Source of the DNA: an uncultured Flavobacteriaceae bacterium
GTDB taxonomy: Bacteria > Bacteroidota > Bacteroidia > Flavobacteriales > Flavobacteriaceae
Assembly (NCBI GenBank): GCA_937930675.1
Contig: CALHCC010000129.1
Span: 1 to 38,458, forward strand
DNA length: 38,458 nucleotides
Reading direction: 5' to 3'
Below the pieces are notes generated by a model. It was not told the origin of the DNA and searched no databases. It was given only the letters and a program-made list of their open reading frames with translations. The position numbers and the translations under genes are program-made. Each line of letters starts with the position of its first letter. Within the stretch, counting starts at the first letter, position 1. Below, in pieces: positions 11,010 to 19,528 of this stretch.

Positions 11010-12083
11010 ATGGAAACTGTTTGGTTTATTATTATTGCACTAGTGCTCACTGTATTTTTTATTTTAGATGGGTACGATTTTGGAACAGGAATTATTCATT
11101 TATTTTTTGCAAAAAAAGAAAAAGACAAGGAAGTTATTTCTAAAGCCGCAGGATTATTTTGGGATTCTAACGAAGTTTGGTTGGTTGCTGCTGGCGGACT
11201 TCTATTTATGGCTTTCCCTACATTGTACGCTTCTGTTTTTAGTGGGTTTTATCTTCCTCTGATCATTATTCTTTGGCTTATAATCTTTAGAGCTTTAGGT
11301 TTAGAACTTAGAGGACAATTTAATCATACTTTATGGAAAACGATTTGGGACAGAGCTTTTGGTGTATCTAGCTTGTTACTCACTTTATTCTTTGGAATTG
11401 CATTGGGAAATGTAGCTAGAGGTGTTAATTTAGGAGGAATTGAAAACAGTGTTGCTGCATACGAAGCTCATTACTTCTTTTTACCGCTTTGGAACAGCAG
11501 TTTTAGTCCGCTTTCCGAAACTCCCGGAGTTATTGATTGGTTTACACTTGTTATTGGTTTAATAGCCGTAATTACCCTATCTATTCACGGAGCCAATTGG
11601 ATTGTTTTAAAAACAAATGCAAGCATCAATCAACCATTAAAAAACATTAGTTTTCAACTAAACATCGCTTTAGGAGTTTTTACTGTTTTCTCTATTAGTA
11701 TTTGGCATTTAATTACACCTCACCCTTTAGAAAACTACCTAAAAAATCCATTATTCTTAATTTTTCCTATCCTTTATTTTACTGGATTTACAGGACAGTT
11801 TTTCGTGAAAAAGTTTAAAAAAGAAACATCTGCTTTTTATTGTTCTTCTTTAATGATTTTTGGAGGGATTACCTCTACCCTGGCAACCATGTTTCCTGTT
11901 TTATTACCTTCTACAAATACAGTAAACGATAATTTAACCATTTACAATACTGCAACAAGCACATACGGAATGTCCGTTGCTATTCCTTGGATAATCATTG
12001 GTATTATTTTAATGATTGCTTATTTTTTAATACAAAAAAAGATAAATAATGGGAAAATAGACGATAGGGAATATGGCCATTAA
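11010..12083 (+). CDS. cydB: Cytochrome bd quinol oxidase subunit II
   Basis: 357 residues with about eight or nine membrane segments. Characteristic pieces are LDGYDFGTGIIHLFFAKKEKDKE near the N-terminus, WDSNEVWLVAAGGLLFMAFPTLYASVFSGFYLPLI, and FRALGLELRGQF. It is the structural partner of CydA and starts four bases after the cydA stop, so the two are translationally linked. The C-terminus ends in a short charged tail (INNGKIDDREYGH). No cydX-like micro-gene is evident in the following 81 bases, and no cydCD assembly transporter is in the window. Confidence 0.97.
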   Translation: METVWFIIIALVLTVFFILDGYDFGTGIIHLFFAKKEKDKEVISKAAGLFWDSNEVWLVAAGGLLFMAFPTLYASVFSGFYLPLIIILWLIIFRALGLELRGQFNHTLWKTIWDRAFGVSSLLLTLFFGIALGNVARGVNLGGIENSVAAYEAHYFFLPLWNSSFSPLSETPGVIDWFTLVIGLIAVITLSIHGANWIVLKTNASINQPLKNISFQLNIALGVFTVFSISIWHLITPHPLENYLKNPLFLIFPILYFTGFTGQFFVKKFKKETSAFYCSSLMIFGGITSTLATMFPVLLPSTNTVNDNLTIYNTATSTYGMSVAIPWIIIGIILMIAYFLIQKKINNGKIDDREYGH

Positions 12084-12164
12084 TACAAACAGATACTTAT
12101 CATTATTGTAAAAAACACAAAGACCGATACATCCAAAAACTAACATTCAAGTAAACATAATATT

Positions 12165-12443
12165 GTGACTGAAACGATTATTGCTTTATTTAGTATTTCC
12201 ATGGGAATTTTAACATCCCTTCTTTTTGGAAAATTAAAACCTACCTATTCTTTTGGAATTTCTGGTGATGCAATACTAGGAGTTTTTGGAAGTATTTTAT
12301 TTTTAAAAACCATAGGTAAATTATATGCAAAATATTCTATTTTAGAAACAGATACAACAATATTTATAGTTAACATCACATGTTCTATTGTAGGAGCTTT
12401 ATGCTTGTTAGGAGTTGCAAACATACTTTTTAAAAAAAATTAA
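12165..12443 (+). CDS. Small membrane protein, GlsB/YeaQ/YmgE-like
   Basis: 92 residues, starting at GTG. Three hydrophobic stretches (about 4-20, 33-50 and 65-88). The order of glycine-rich helices, with GILTSLLFGKLKPTYSFGISGDAILGVFGSILFL, resembles the transglycosylase-associated/GlsB family of small envelope stress proteins ('G.iaG.lagk......G..gdiilGivGa'). The gene lies 81 bases after cydB on the same strand and may be read through from that operon. An internal ATG at codon 13 would delete most of the first helix, so the GTG start is preferred. Function unproven. Confidence 0.6.
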   Translation: MTETIIALFSISMGILTSLLFGKLKPTYSFGISGDAILGVFGSILFLKTIGKLYAKYSILETDTTIFIVNITCSIVGALCLLGVANILFKKN

Positions 12444-12548
12444 GGCTTTCTATGGTACTTATTCTTTTTTACAACAAGCTATTCATTCTAAATTGTATGG
12501 TACTTTTTTAAATGTTTTGTATTTTTCACAAAAAATATCCGATTAAAC

Positions 12549-13388
12549 ATGATTGAAAAAAACATTTTATCTAAAGACTATAACTATTACATTACGGTTG
12601 TTAAAGAAAATGTAATTGAATTTTTACCTAGAATTATACTTGCTACTTTATTATTATGGCTAGGGTTTAAATTAATTAAAAAAGTAAATTCTGTACTTGA
12701 TAAAAGCCTAAAAAAAGTTCAAGTATCAGATACTATGAGGCCTTTTTTAATTTCGCTACTATCTACTCTTTTAAAATTGGTATTAATCTTTATAGCGGTC
12801 TCTATTATAGGTGTAGAACTATCTGGTTTGGTAACTATTGTTGCTGCTATGGGATTTGCGATAGGTTTGTCTTTACAAGGAAGTTTAGGGAATTTTGCTT
12901 CGGGAATTTTGATTCTATTTTTAAAACCTTATAAAGTAAATGATTGGATACAAATTGAAGATAATTTTGGTAAGGTTGAAGAAATTGGAATTTTTAATAC
13001 TATTTTAATTACACCTGGTAAAAAAACATTAATTGTACCCAATGCTAAAATTACAGATGGCGTGGTTGCTAATTTCTCTAAAAAAGAACAAATTAGACTA
13101 GAACTAAACATTCATATTCCGTATAGCGAAGATTTTCCTAGAGTAAAAGAAATTATAAAAAAAGAGCTTTCTAAAATTCCAACACTTAATCAAGAATTAG
13201 AACCCGAAATAGGAATTGAAAACTTTGACACTCACAATATTATTTTAGCTATTAGACCTTATACCACTCCAGACCATTATTGGCAAGCTACTTACGATAC
13301 GCATCAAGCTATTAAAAATGCTTTTAATCAAAACAATATTAAAGTAGCTTATTCTGAAGGAATTGAACTAGGGAGTATTGGTGCTTAG
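12549..13388 (+). CDS. Small-conductance mechanosensitive channel (MscS family)
   Basis: 279 residues, close to the 286 of E. coli MscS. Membrane segments at about 25-45 and 66-88, and the pore helix at about 92-125 with the Ala/Gly pattern AAMGFAIGLSLQGSLGNFASGILILFLKPYKVNDWIQI. The cytoplasmic beta domain (NFGKVEEIGIFNTILITPGKKTLIVPNAKI) and the alpha/beta domain (ELNIHIPYSEDFPRVKEII...) follow. It opens under membrane tension to release solutes during hypo-osmotic shock, a common need in marine bacteria. It stands alone, 105 bases after the small membrane protein, and faces a convergent TonB receptor gene. Confidence 0.95.
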   Translation: MIEKNILSKDYNYYITVVKENVIEFLPRIILATLLLWLGFKLIKKVNSVLDKSLKKVQVSDTMRPFLISLLSTLLKLVLIFIAVSIIGVELSGLVTIVAAMGFAIGLSLQGSLGNFASGILILFLKPYKVNDWIQIEDNFGKVEEIGIFNTILITPGKKTLIVPNAKITDGVVANFSKKEQIRLELNIHIPYSEDFPRVKEIIKKELSKIPTLNQELEPEIGIENFDTHNIILAIRPYTTPDHYWQATYDTHQAIKNAFNQNNIKVAYSEGIELGSIGA

Positions 13389-13392
13389 TTTT

Positions 13393-13442
13393 CAATAAAT
13401 ATTCTAAAATAATTTTATCAAATTCTTATAGAATATTTGTTG
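13393..13442 (+). terminator. AT-rich hairpin after the MscS gene
   Basis: Stem caataaatattcta / tagaatatttgttg (14 bp with one G-T pair) and a 22-base loop, starting five bases after the stop. It lacks a clear U-run, so terminator function is only likely. The rest of the 281-base spacer to 13669 shows no gene. Confidence 0.4.
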
Positions 13443-13669
13443 GGTATGAAATTCTAAATTCTTTGAGCTTCATGAAGAAATTCACCAAAAGCTAAAGGCT
13501 CATTTTTTAAAGTTTAGAGATTACTTTATTTTATCAAAAAACTACAAAAAATAGCCTTTTGTTTTCAGAAAATTAAAAAAAGAATCGAAACATTTTTTCT
13601 CAATTATGTGATCAATTTATAACTCGAAAAAATTATGTTAAATATTTTAAAACATTCAAAATTAAACTG

Positions 13670-16231
13670 CTAAAACTCTCTCTTCCCAAATTCACTTTTA
13701 ATAAATTTTGATTTGTTTTTTAGCTTATTAAAAGTATATGTTAAATTTAGAGAAACCATGTCTACTTCATACACATAATTAGTCGTGGTAAAAAATTCAT
13801 TAGGTCTAGAGGTAGTAATCCTTTGTTCGTTGGTTTTTAGTAATCCCAAATCTATATTTTGCCATTGTAACGTAGCTGTTAACTGATCGTTGTAAAACGA
13901 CTTTTTAAAAGATAAATTAGGGGAATAAAATCTAGAATCTTCTCCTAATGCCGTATTTCTATCAGATAGGTAATTAAACGTAAATTGTAACACTGCATTT
14001 TCCCAGAAATAATATGTGGAATTTACATTCAAAGAATAAACAAACGCATCTGTATTAATAGGAAACGTACGAGTAATTCCATCTCTATGATTAAATTGTA
14101 ATTCCCCATCAATGCTATAATGATAAAGATTGGCTCCAATAAAATTTGTCCAATTCTTTACAGGTTTTAGGGTTGCCCCTAGTTCTAAACCTACTGCATT
14201 GCTTCTTCCTACATTAGAATATACTCTATTTAGTATAGAATCGTTTACAATAAAATTTCCTGGATTGTCTGCATCCTGCTCATAAGCAAGTGTGTTCACT
14301 CTATTAATTACATTTTTTGTATGTCTGTAATAAGCTGTTGCATATATTGAATTCCCTTTGGGTAAATCTTTGGTAAACCCTAACTCTACCACATCTATAA
14401 ATTCAGGTCTAAGCTGATTGTCTCCTTGTTCGTACACTTCAGAATGCTCTCTTTCTGCAAAACTATTCATTTTAAAGGTGGTGGTACGTTGTACCCTTTT
14501 GCTATACGCTGCTTTTAATCTTGTTTTTTTATTTAGCTTGTATTGAACAGATGCTGATGGAAATAGTTTTACAAAATCAAACGTATAAATACTATCTTGA
14601 GAGGCTGTTACTAATTTTTCTGTATACGTTCTATCCATAGATTCTACCCTAACACCTGCTGCATAATCCCAATTGTTTTTAGATCCATTTAATTGTACAT
14701 AGGCAGAATGAATAATTCTTTTTAACTGTATTTTACTAGAAAATTCTGGAACCAACAAAAAGTCTGAACTCGGAGGTGTTCTTCTAAAATAATCAAAATC
14801 TCCCCTATGGTCTAAATGTCTAAATTGATACCCAACCTCTATCGTTCCCAAGTCTGTTGGTTGTAATTTATAATCTAAGTTATAGCGAATACCATTTAAA
14901 GGATTGTCGTTTGTATTGTATTCTTGCTGATAGATAATTTCATAATCAGGTGTATCTACATTATCATTTTCTGTAGGCCCTCCTAAAAAAGTATATTCAT
15001 AAAGAAATGAAGTAGATAACTTAGAATGATTGCTAAAAAGATGTGCATAATCAAAACTTCCCAAAGCAAAATCTCCTTTTCTGGTTCTTAAGTTATGATT
15101 GTAATAATTAAACTCGGAATTGGCAATTCTATTTCCATCACTATCCTGTTTAAAATTGGTGTAGGCAATATCTGCCAATCTATCTTTTTTTCTTTTACCA
15201 GCAAACAATCCTAAAGAAAACTCATTTTTGTTATTCGGAATGTAATCTACCGTAAAACGTCCATTGTAGCTAACATCATCAAAACTACGTTCTCCATCAG
15301 AGGGTAAGTTGTTTCTTATATTTGTTTCATCAATAATAAATACATTTCCTTCTCTTCTCCCTGTTTTATCATTTCGTTGATAGCTAGCTCCTACAGAAAA
15401 ATTCCAGTGATCAGTTTTGGTATTGTACGTTGCATCAATTCCATATCTTTGAGCATGTTCTTTAGTATCGTAAGGTTCTATAGAAGGAAAACCACCTCTT
15501 ACATTTACTTGTGCATAATCTCCATTGGTAGCTCCTTTTTTGGTAATAATATTTAAAATACCAGCTGTTCCCTCAGGATCGTATTTTGCAGACGGAGCGG
15601 TAATTAACTCTACTTTTTCTAAAGCATTGGCTGGTAATTGTCCTAAAATAGTCGTGGCATCGCCCTGTGTAGGCTTACCGTTTAACAATATGGCAAAGCT
15701 ATTGCTACCTCTAACATTAATTTCTCCTTGTCCGTTTACACTAACAGAGGGTAAATTTTTAATGACATCTGTAGCAGTTCCTCCTTTACTCGCTTGGTAT
15801 TTTGTGGCATCAAAAACCTGTCTATCTATTTTATGAACTACATTTTTCTTTTCACTTCTAACAACCACTGTATTTAACTCGTTACTCGCTAAATTTAACG
15901 AAATAGTTCCTACATCTACAAAAGCCCCTTTTTTATCAATACGTATATTTTTAACCATGTTTGTTTGATATCCTAAAAAAGAACTCTTAATACTATAAGT
16001 TCCTGGTTTTATATTTTTTATAACAAATGTTCCTTTCTCGTTAGTCACAACACCTGCTATTAATTTTTGGTTTTCTGATGTGTGTAAAGTAACTGTAGCA
16101 TATTCTATAGGTTGACCGTTCGCTGTATCTGTAACAGTTCCTACAACTTGTGAAAAACCAATGTTAGACATCCATAAAAATAATACGATAGAAAATAATG
16201 GTGAATACCATTTTAGACGAATATGTTTCAA
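13670..16231 (-). CDS. TonB-dependent receptor with carboxypeptidase-like N-domain (outer membrane beta-barrel family)
   Basis: About 853 residues from a TTG start at 16231. This gives a clean signal peptide, (M)KHIRLKWYSPLFSIVLFLWMSNIGFSQ. The track start (GTG at 16258) is less likely because a perfect TATTTTTG promoter box overlaps it. Order: CarboxypepD_reg-like domain (VVGTVTDTANGQPIEYATVTLHT...IKPGTYSIKSSFLGYQT), plug domain (KASKGGTATDVIKNLPSVSVNGQGEINVRGSNSFAILLNGKPT...LITAPSAKYDPEGTAGILNIITKKG), then a large barrel of the OMP_b-brl_3 type ending KNKSKFIKSEFGKREF. It takes up an unknown ligand, with energy from TonB-ExbBD. There is no SusD partner next to it, so it is not a canonical SusC. 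It is divergent from the truncated haemoglobin gene. Confidence 0.9.
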   Translation of the reverse strand: MKHIRLKWYSPLFSIVLFLWMSNIGFSQVVGTVTDTANGQPIEYATVTLHTSENQKLIAGVVTNEKGTFVIKNIKPGTYSIKSSFLGYQTNMVKNIRIDKKGAFVDVGTISLNLASNELNTVVVRSEKKNVVHKIDRQVFDATKYQASKGGTATDVIKNLPSVSVNGQGEINVRGSNSFAILLNGKPTQGDATTILGQLPANALEKVELITAPSAKYDPEGTAGILNIITKKGATNGDYAQVNVRGGFPSIEPYDTKEHAQRYGIDATYNTKTDHWNFSVGASYQRNDKTGRREGNVFIIDETNIRNNLPSDGERSFDDVSYNGRFTVDYIPNNKNEFSLGLFAGKRKKDRLADIAYTNFKQDSDGNRIANSEFNYYNHNLRTRKGDFALGSFDYAHLFSNHSKLSTSFLYEYTFLGGPTENDNVDTPDYEIIYQQEYNTNDNPLNGIRYNLDYKLQPTDLGTIEVGYQFRHLDHRGDFDYFRRTPPSSDFLLVPEFSSKIQLKRIIHSAYVQLNGSKNNWDYAAGVRVESMDRTYTEKLVTASQDSIYTFDFVKLFPSASVQYKLNKKTRLKAAYSKRVQRTTTFKMNSFAEREHSEVYEQGDNQLRPEFIDVVELGFTKDLPKGNSIYATAYYRHTKNVINRVNTLAYEQDADNPGNFIVNDSILNRVYSNVGRSNAVGLELGATLKPVKNWTNFIGANLYHYSIDGELQFNHRDGITRTFPINTDAFVYSLNVNSTYYFWENAVLQFTFNYLSDRNTALGEDSRFYSPNLSFKKSFYNDQLTATLQWQNIDLGLLKTNEQRITTSRPNEFFTTTNYVYEVDMVSLNLTYTFNKLKNKSKFIKSEFGKREF

Positions 16232-16257
16232 GATAATATTGTTTAAGTAATTGATCA

Positions 16258-16265
16258 CAAAAATA
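16258..16265 (-). promoter_or_regulatory. -7 box (TATTTTTG) of the TonB receptor gene
   Basis: Minus-strand TATTTTTG matches the Bacteroidota TAnnTTTG box and overlaps the track's GTG start. Transcription would begin about six bases further in, which supports the TTG start at 16231. No good -33 TTTG was found. Confidence 0.5.
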
Positions 16266-16384
16266 GTTTTCTAAGACTAAAAGCCTACTGCGAAACTTTG
16301 TTTATTTAACTAATAATTGTTTTGATGAATTAGACTTACAGATGTTTGAATAGTTTAATCTAAAAGAAATTAAATTTAACATTG

Positions 16385-16392
16385 TATTTTTG
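16385..16392 (+). promoter_or_regulatory. -7 box (TATTTTTG) of the truncated haemoglobin gene
   Basis: A perfect TAnnTTTG match ends four bases before the ATG at 16397. If used, transcription starts at or next to the A of the ATG, giving a leaderless or nearly leaderless mRNA. The -33 element is not obvious. Confidence 0.5.
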
Positions 16393-16396
16393 TTGT

Positions 16397-16810
16397 ATGA
16401 AAAATGATATTAAAGATAGAGCCGATATTTACAAATTGGTAAGTGCTTTTTACGATAAAATTAAAACCGATAGTTTGTTAGGTCCTATCTTTAACCATAT
16501 GATTTCTGACCACGAATGGCCTACACATATAGATAAACTAACTAACTTTTGGGAAACTAATTTGTTTGGAATTCCAAAGTTTAAAGGAAGTCCTACTCAA
16601 AAACACATTCAAACAGATGCCGAATTTCATCACAATATTCAAGAAATTCATTTTAAGCATTGGTTACAACTTTGGGAACAAACCGTTACTAGTTTGTATG
16701 AAGGAGATTTGGCTACACGAGCTATCATGGCAGCTCACAACATTGCAGAAATACAAAATATGGTGCTTAGAAGAAACAAACCCAAACATAAAAAACAATT
16801 TAAGGCATAA
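16397..16810 (+). CDS. Group III truncated haemoglobin
   Basis: 137 residues from the ATG at 16397 (the track start is a TTG 15 bases upstream and inside the promoter box). The sequence fits the group III bacterial globins of Bacteroidota: RADIYKLVSAFYDKIKTDSLLGPIFN (A/B helices), HIDKLTNFWETNLFGIPKFKGSPTQKH, IQEIHFKHWLQLWEQTVTSLYEGDLA, then RAIMAAHNIAEI. The proximal haem His cannot be fixed by eye: His70 and His78/79 are the candidates. The extra basic tail RRNKPKHKKQFKA is short. The likely role is binding or detoxifying oxygen or nitric oxide in the cytoplasm. It is divergent from the TonB receptor and shares a bidirectional terminator with the SDR gene. Confidence 0.9.
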   Translation: MKNDIKDRADIYKLVSAFYDKIKTDSLLGPIFNHMISDHEWPTHIDKLTNFWETNLFGIPKFKGSPTQKHIQTDAEFHHNIQEIHFKHWLQLWEQTVTSLYEGDLATRAIMAAHNIAEIQNMVLRRNKPKHKKQFKA

Positions 16811-16839
16811 AAAAAGAGGAGCTTTACTCCTCTTTTTTT
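16809..16839. terminator. Bidirectional terminator between truncated haemoglobin and SDR genes
   Basis: Stem aaaaaaagaggag / ctcctcttttttt (13 bp) with loop cttta. The A-run and T-run let it act in both directions between the two convergent genes. Confidence 0.9.
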
Positions 16840-16847
16840 GTAGCGAT

Positions 16848-18395
16848 TTACCAATCAATAGGTCGGTAATCTTTTAAAAATTTACCACACCAATGTTTCC
16901 CTGTATTAATACCATCAAACAAAGGATCTATTACTCTGGCAGCTCCATCAACAATATCTAACGGAGGCTGAAAATCATGAACCTCTTCTTTCTTTTTAGA
17001 CAGCTCTACTGGGTCTTCATCCGTTACCCAACCCGTATCTACAGCATTCATATAAATTCCATGTTTGGCAAAGGTAGATGCAGAAGTATGTGTTAACATA
17101 TTTAAAGCTGCTTTTGCCATGTTGGTATGCGGATGCCTATCTTCTTTTTTAAATCGATAAAATTTACCTTCCATAGCAGACACATTAATAATGTGCTTTT
17201 TACCTGTATTTTCTTTTTTCATTAAGGCTGTCAATCGATTGATTAACACAAAAGGAGCTACGGAATTTACCAACTGAACTTCTACCATTTCGGTAGTTTC
17301 AATCTCTCCTATTTTTAAACGCCAACTATTAGTTTTACGTAAATCTACCTGTTGCAAATCTGCATCTAGTTCCCCTTCAGGAAACACCTCACTTGTTGTT
17401 AACGAATTGTCAAAACTATAAGGTATTTGAGAAAGTTTAGCAGACGACCTTAAACCAACCCCTGGCTGTTCTCCATGCCAAGTGACAGGAGCATTTTTAG
17501 TAGTAGCTACTACCTTTCCACTCAATTGATTTAGCTCTTCTAAACAACCATAATGGTCTGTTAACAATTCTTGGGCATTTACAGGCAAAGCAGACAATGG
17601 TTTTTCTTCGTTTTCCATTAAATGCGTATAAAAACCTGCCGGTCTACGTACCGTTTGTGCTGCGTTGTTGATGAGAATATCTAATCTATCGTATTTTTGT
17701 TCTATGTAATTGCAAAAAATTTCAACACTAGGAATGTGTCTTAAATCCAATCCATGAATTTTTAAACGATGCCCCCATTCATGAAAATCAGATTCTTTTG
17801 CAAAACGAATTGCAGAATCTGCTGGAAAACGTGTAGTAGCAACAACAGTAGCACCAGAACGTAACATCATCAAGGTAATATGATATCCTATTTTTAACCT
17901 AGAACCCGTCATAATCGCTACTTGACCTGTTAAATCTGCGTTCTGAAAACGTTTGGCATAATTAAAATCACCACATTCGTTACACATACTATCATAAAAA
18001 TGATGCAATTTTGTGAACTTTGCTTTACATACATAACAATTTCTTGGAGATTCTAATTCTGGAGTATCTTCTTTTTCGACCTCTGTAAACGTTAACATTT
18101 TAGGAGCCTCAAAAATAGCTGCTTCTCTTGCAGAACGAATTCCCGTTTCTTTCCTGGCATGTTTTTCTCTTTCCCTTTTTTTCCTTTTTGCAGCCTTATT
18201 TGCATCCTTCCTCCTTCTATCCTGCTCTTCTTTAGTAGGTCTGCTTAATAAACCTGCTACTTTTAATAGAGCTACTCTTTCGTCTTCAGGTAAATCGTAT
18301 AACTGATTGGTATCTTCTAGCAAAGAATTCAATGTGGTAATACATTGCTTAACTTCTAAGGAATCTACAGTCTTATTCTTATTTTTTTCTAACAT
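16848..18395 (-). CDS. Short-chain dehydrogenase-like protein with basic N-terminal region and Cys4 zinc ribbon
   Basis: 515 residues, about twice a normal SDR. Order: helical N-terminus (1-55), a very basic coiled stretch ([24 protein letters not shown], 60-83), a zinc-ribbon-like Cys4 cluster (C120xxC123...C138xxC141), then an SDR Rossmann domain from about 155. SDR marks are [16 protein letters not shown] (a variant of TGxxxGIG), INNAAQT (242-248), and INVSAMEG with the catalytic Ser406. The YxxxK position reads HTNMAK: Thr424 replaces Tyr and Lys428 is kept. An inserted segment (about 260-370) lies between the cofactor half and the active-site helix. Substrate unknown; it may be a non-canonical reductase or a nucleotide-binding protein. 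It stands alone, with its own promoter (18417-18445). The N-terminal basic region and zinc ribbon hint at nucleic-acid or protein contacts, an inference only. Confidence 0.85.
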   Translation of the reverse strand: MLEKNKNKTVDSLEVKQCITTLNSLLEDTNQLYDLPEDERVALLKVAGLLSRPTKEEQDRRRKDANKAAKRKKREREKHARKETGIRSAREAAIFEAPKMLTFTEVEKEDTPELESPRNCYVCKAKFTKLHHFYDSMCNECGDFNYAKRFQNADLTGQVAIMTGSRLKIGYHITLMMLRSGATVVATTRFPADSAIRFAKESDFHEWGHRLKIHGLDLRHIPSVEIFCNYIEQKYDRLDILINNAAQTVRRPAGFYTHLMENEEKPLSALPVNAQELLTDHYGCLEELNQLSGKVVATTKNAPVTWHGEQPGVGLRSSAKLSQIPYSFDNSLTTSEVFPEGELDADLQQVDLRKTNSWRLKIGEIETTEMVEVQLVNSVAPFVLINRLTALMKKENTGKKHIINVSAMEGKFYRFKKEDRHPHTNMAKAALNMLTHTSASTFAKHGIYMNAVDTGWVTDEDPVELSKKKEEVHDFQPPLDIVDGAARVIDPLFDGINTGKHWCGKFLKDYRPIDW

Positions 18396-18416
18396 AGTTG
18401 CATAAAAAATCGACTA

Positions 18417-18445
18417 CAAATATAGATTAAATACTACGATTACAA
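18417..18445 (-). promoter_or_regulatory. Promoter of the SDR gene
   Basis: On the minus strand TTG (18443-18445), 18 bases, then TATATTTG (18417-18424). This fits the Bacteroidota -33/-7 layout, 22 bases upstream of the ATG. Confidence 0.7.
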
Positions 18446-18547
18446 CCATACCCAATCCATACAATAAAACATACTTAGTACTTTTACAATATCTCGTCAA
18501 TTATCAATGTTAATTAATATCTTGTGCACAACTTTAAAAATTATTGA

Positions 18548-19474
18548 ATGACTAAAATAGGACTTGGTTTAGCCGCATTAGGAAGGCCTGAGTATATTAA
18601 TATTAGGAAAGAAAAAAATATTGATAAAAGCGAAGCAACATTTAAACAAAATGCTTTTAACATGCTAGACATCGCTTACCGTTTAGGAATTCGATATTTT
18701 GACACAGCCCCTTCTTATGGAAAAGGCGAACTATTTTTAAAAGAATGGCAAAAAAACAAGTGCTATAAAGATACATTACTTGCTACTAAATGGGGATATA
18801 CCTACGTTGCAAACTGGCAGCTTGGCTATAAAGATGCTCATGAAATAAAGGAGCATAGTATTGAAAAATTAATAGAACAATGGGAAACCTCTAAAGAATT
18901 GCTTCCTAATTTAAAAGTATACCAAATACATTCTGCCACCTTAGAAAGTGGTGTTTTAGAAAACACAAAAGTTTTAAAAAAGCTACATGAGTTAAAAACT
19001 GAGATTGGACTTAAAATAGGAATTACCACTAGTGGACCTCATCAAAACACAGTGTTAAAAGAAGCTTCTCAAATAAAAATTAACAATGTTTTTCTTTTTG
19101 ATGTTTTTCAGGTTACTTATAATGTATTTGAACAAAGCACATACCAAACATTACTTAACTTATCCAATAAAGGAAGAAAAGTTGTGATTAAAGAAGGTGT
19201 TGCTAACGGACGAGTTTTTGTAGAGACTCCTAAAATTTTAAAGGATATAGCCAACTCTCATCAAACAACTGTTGATGTAATTGCTTTACGTTTTATTATT
19301 GATACCATTCAACCTACTATTGTATTAAGCGGAGCATTTACAGAATACCAATTAACGAGTAATCTAAAGGCTTTAGATATAACGTTATCTAGTCAAGAAA
19401 TTGCTGCTTTAAAAAAATTAGCTGTAGTACCTGAAACGTATTGGAAAAGCAGACAATTATTAAAGTGGGAATAA
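18548..19474 (+). CDS. Aldo/keto reductase family oxidoreductase
   Basis: 308 residues, standard AKR size. The catalytic tetrad is visible: Asp and Tyr in GIRYFDTAPSYGKGE, Lys in LLATKWGY, and His in YQIHSATLE. The C-terminal cofactor region reads DVIALRFIIDTIQPTIVLSGAFTEYQLTSNLKAL, as in NADPH-dependent AKRs. The closest flavour is the Tas/PLD-like group with a GLAALGRPEYIN start. Substrate unknown; these enzymes reduce aldehydes or sugars in the cytoplasm. It is transcribed divergently from the SDR gene (152-base spacer) and ends in a strong terminator shared with the EF-hand gene. Confidence 0.93.
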   Translation: MTKIGLGLAALGRPEYINIRKEKNIDKSEATFKQNAFNMLDIAYRLGIRYFDTAPSYGKGELFLKEWQKNKCYKDTLLATKWGYTYVANWQLGYKDAHEIKEHSIEKLIEQWETSKELLPNLKVYQIHSATLESGVLENTKVLKKLHELKTEIGLKIGITTSGPHQNTVLKEASQIKINNVFLFDVFQVTYNVFEQSTYQTLLNLSNKGRKVVIKEGVANGRVFVETPKILKDIANSHQTTVDVIALRFIIDTIQPTIVLSGAFTEYQLTSNLKALDITLSSQEIAALKKLAVVPETYWKSRQLLKWE

Positions 19475-19477
19475 AAA

Positions 19478-19507
19478 AAACCTACTAGTAAAAGCTCTAG
19501 TAGGTTT
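19478..19507. terminator. Bidirectional terminator between aldo/keto reductase and EF-hand genes
   Basis: Perfect 11-bp stem aaacctactag / ctagtaggttt with loop taaaagct, preceded by an A-run and followed by T-rich sequence; it lies between two convergent genes. Confidence 0.88.
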
Positions 19508-19528
19508 GTTTATTAAAAATAACTTAAA

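Noticed and set aside
16258-16258. GTG start of the TonB receptor at 16258
   Set aside because: A perfect -7 box overlaps it, and the downstream TTG gives a better signal peptide. Not fully excluded.
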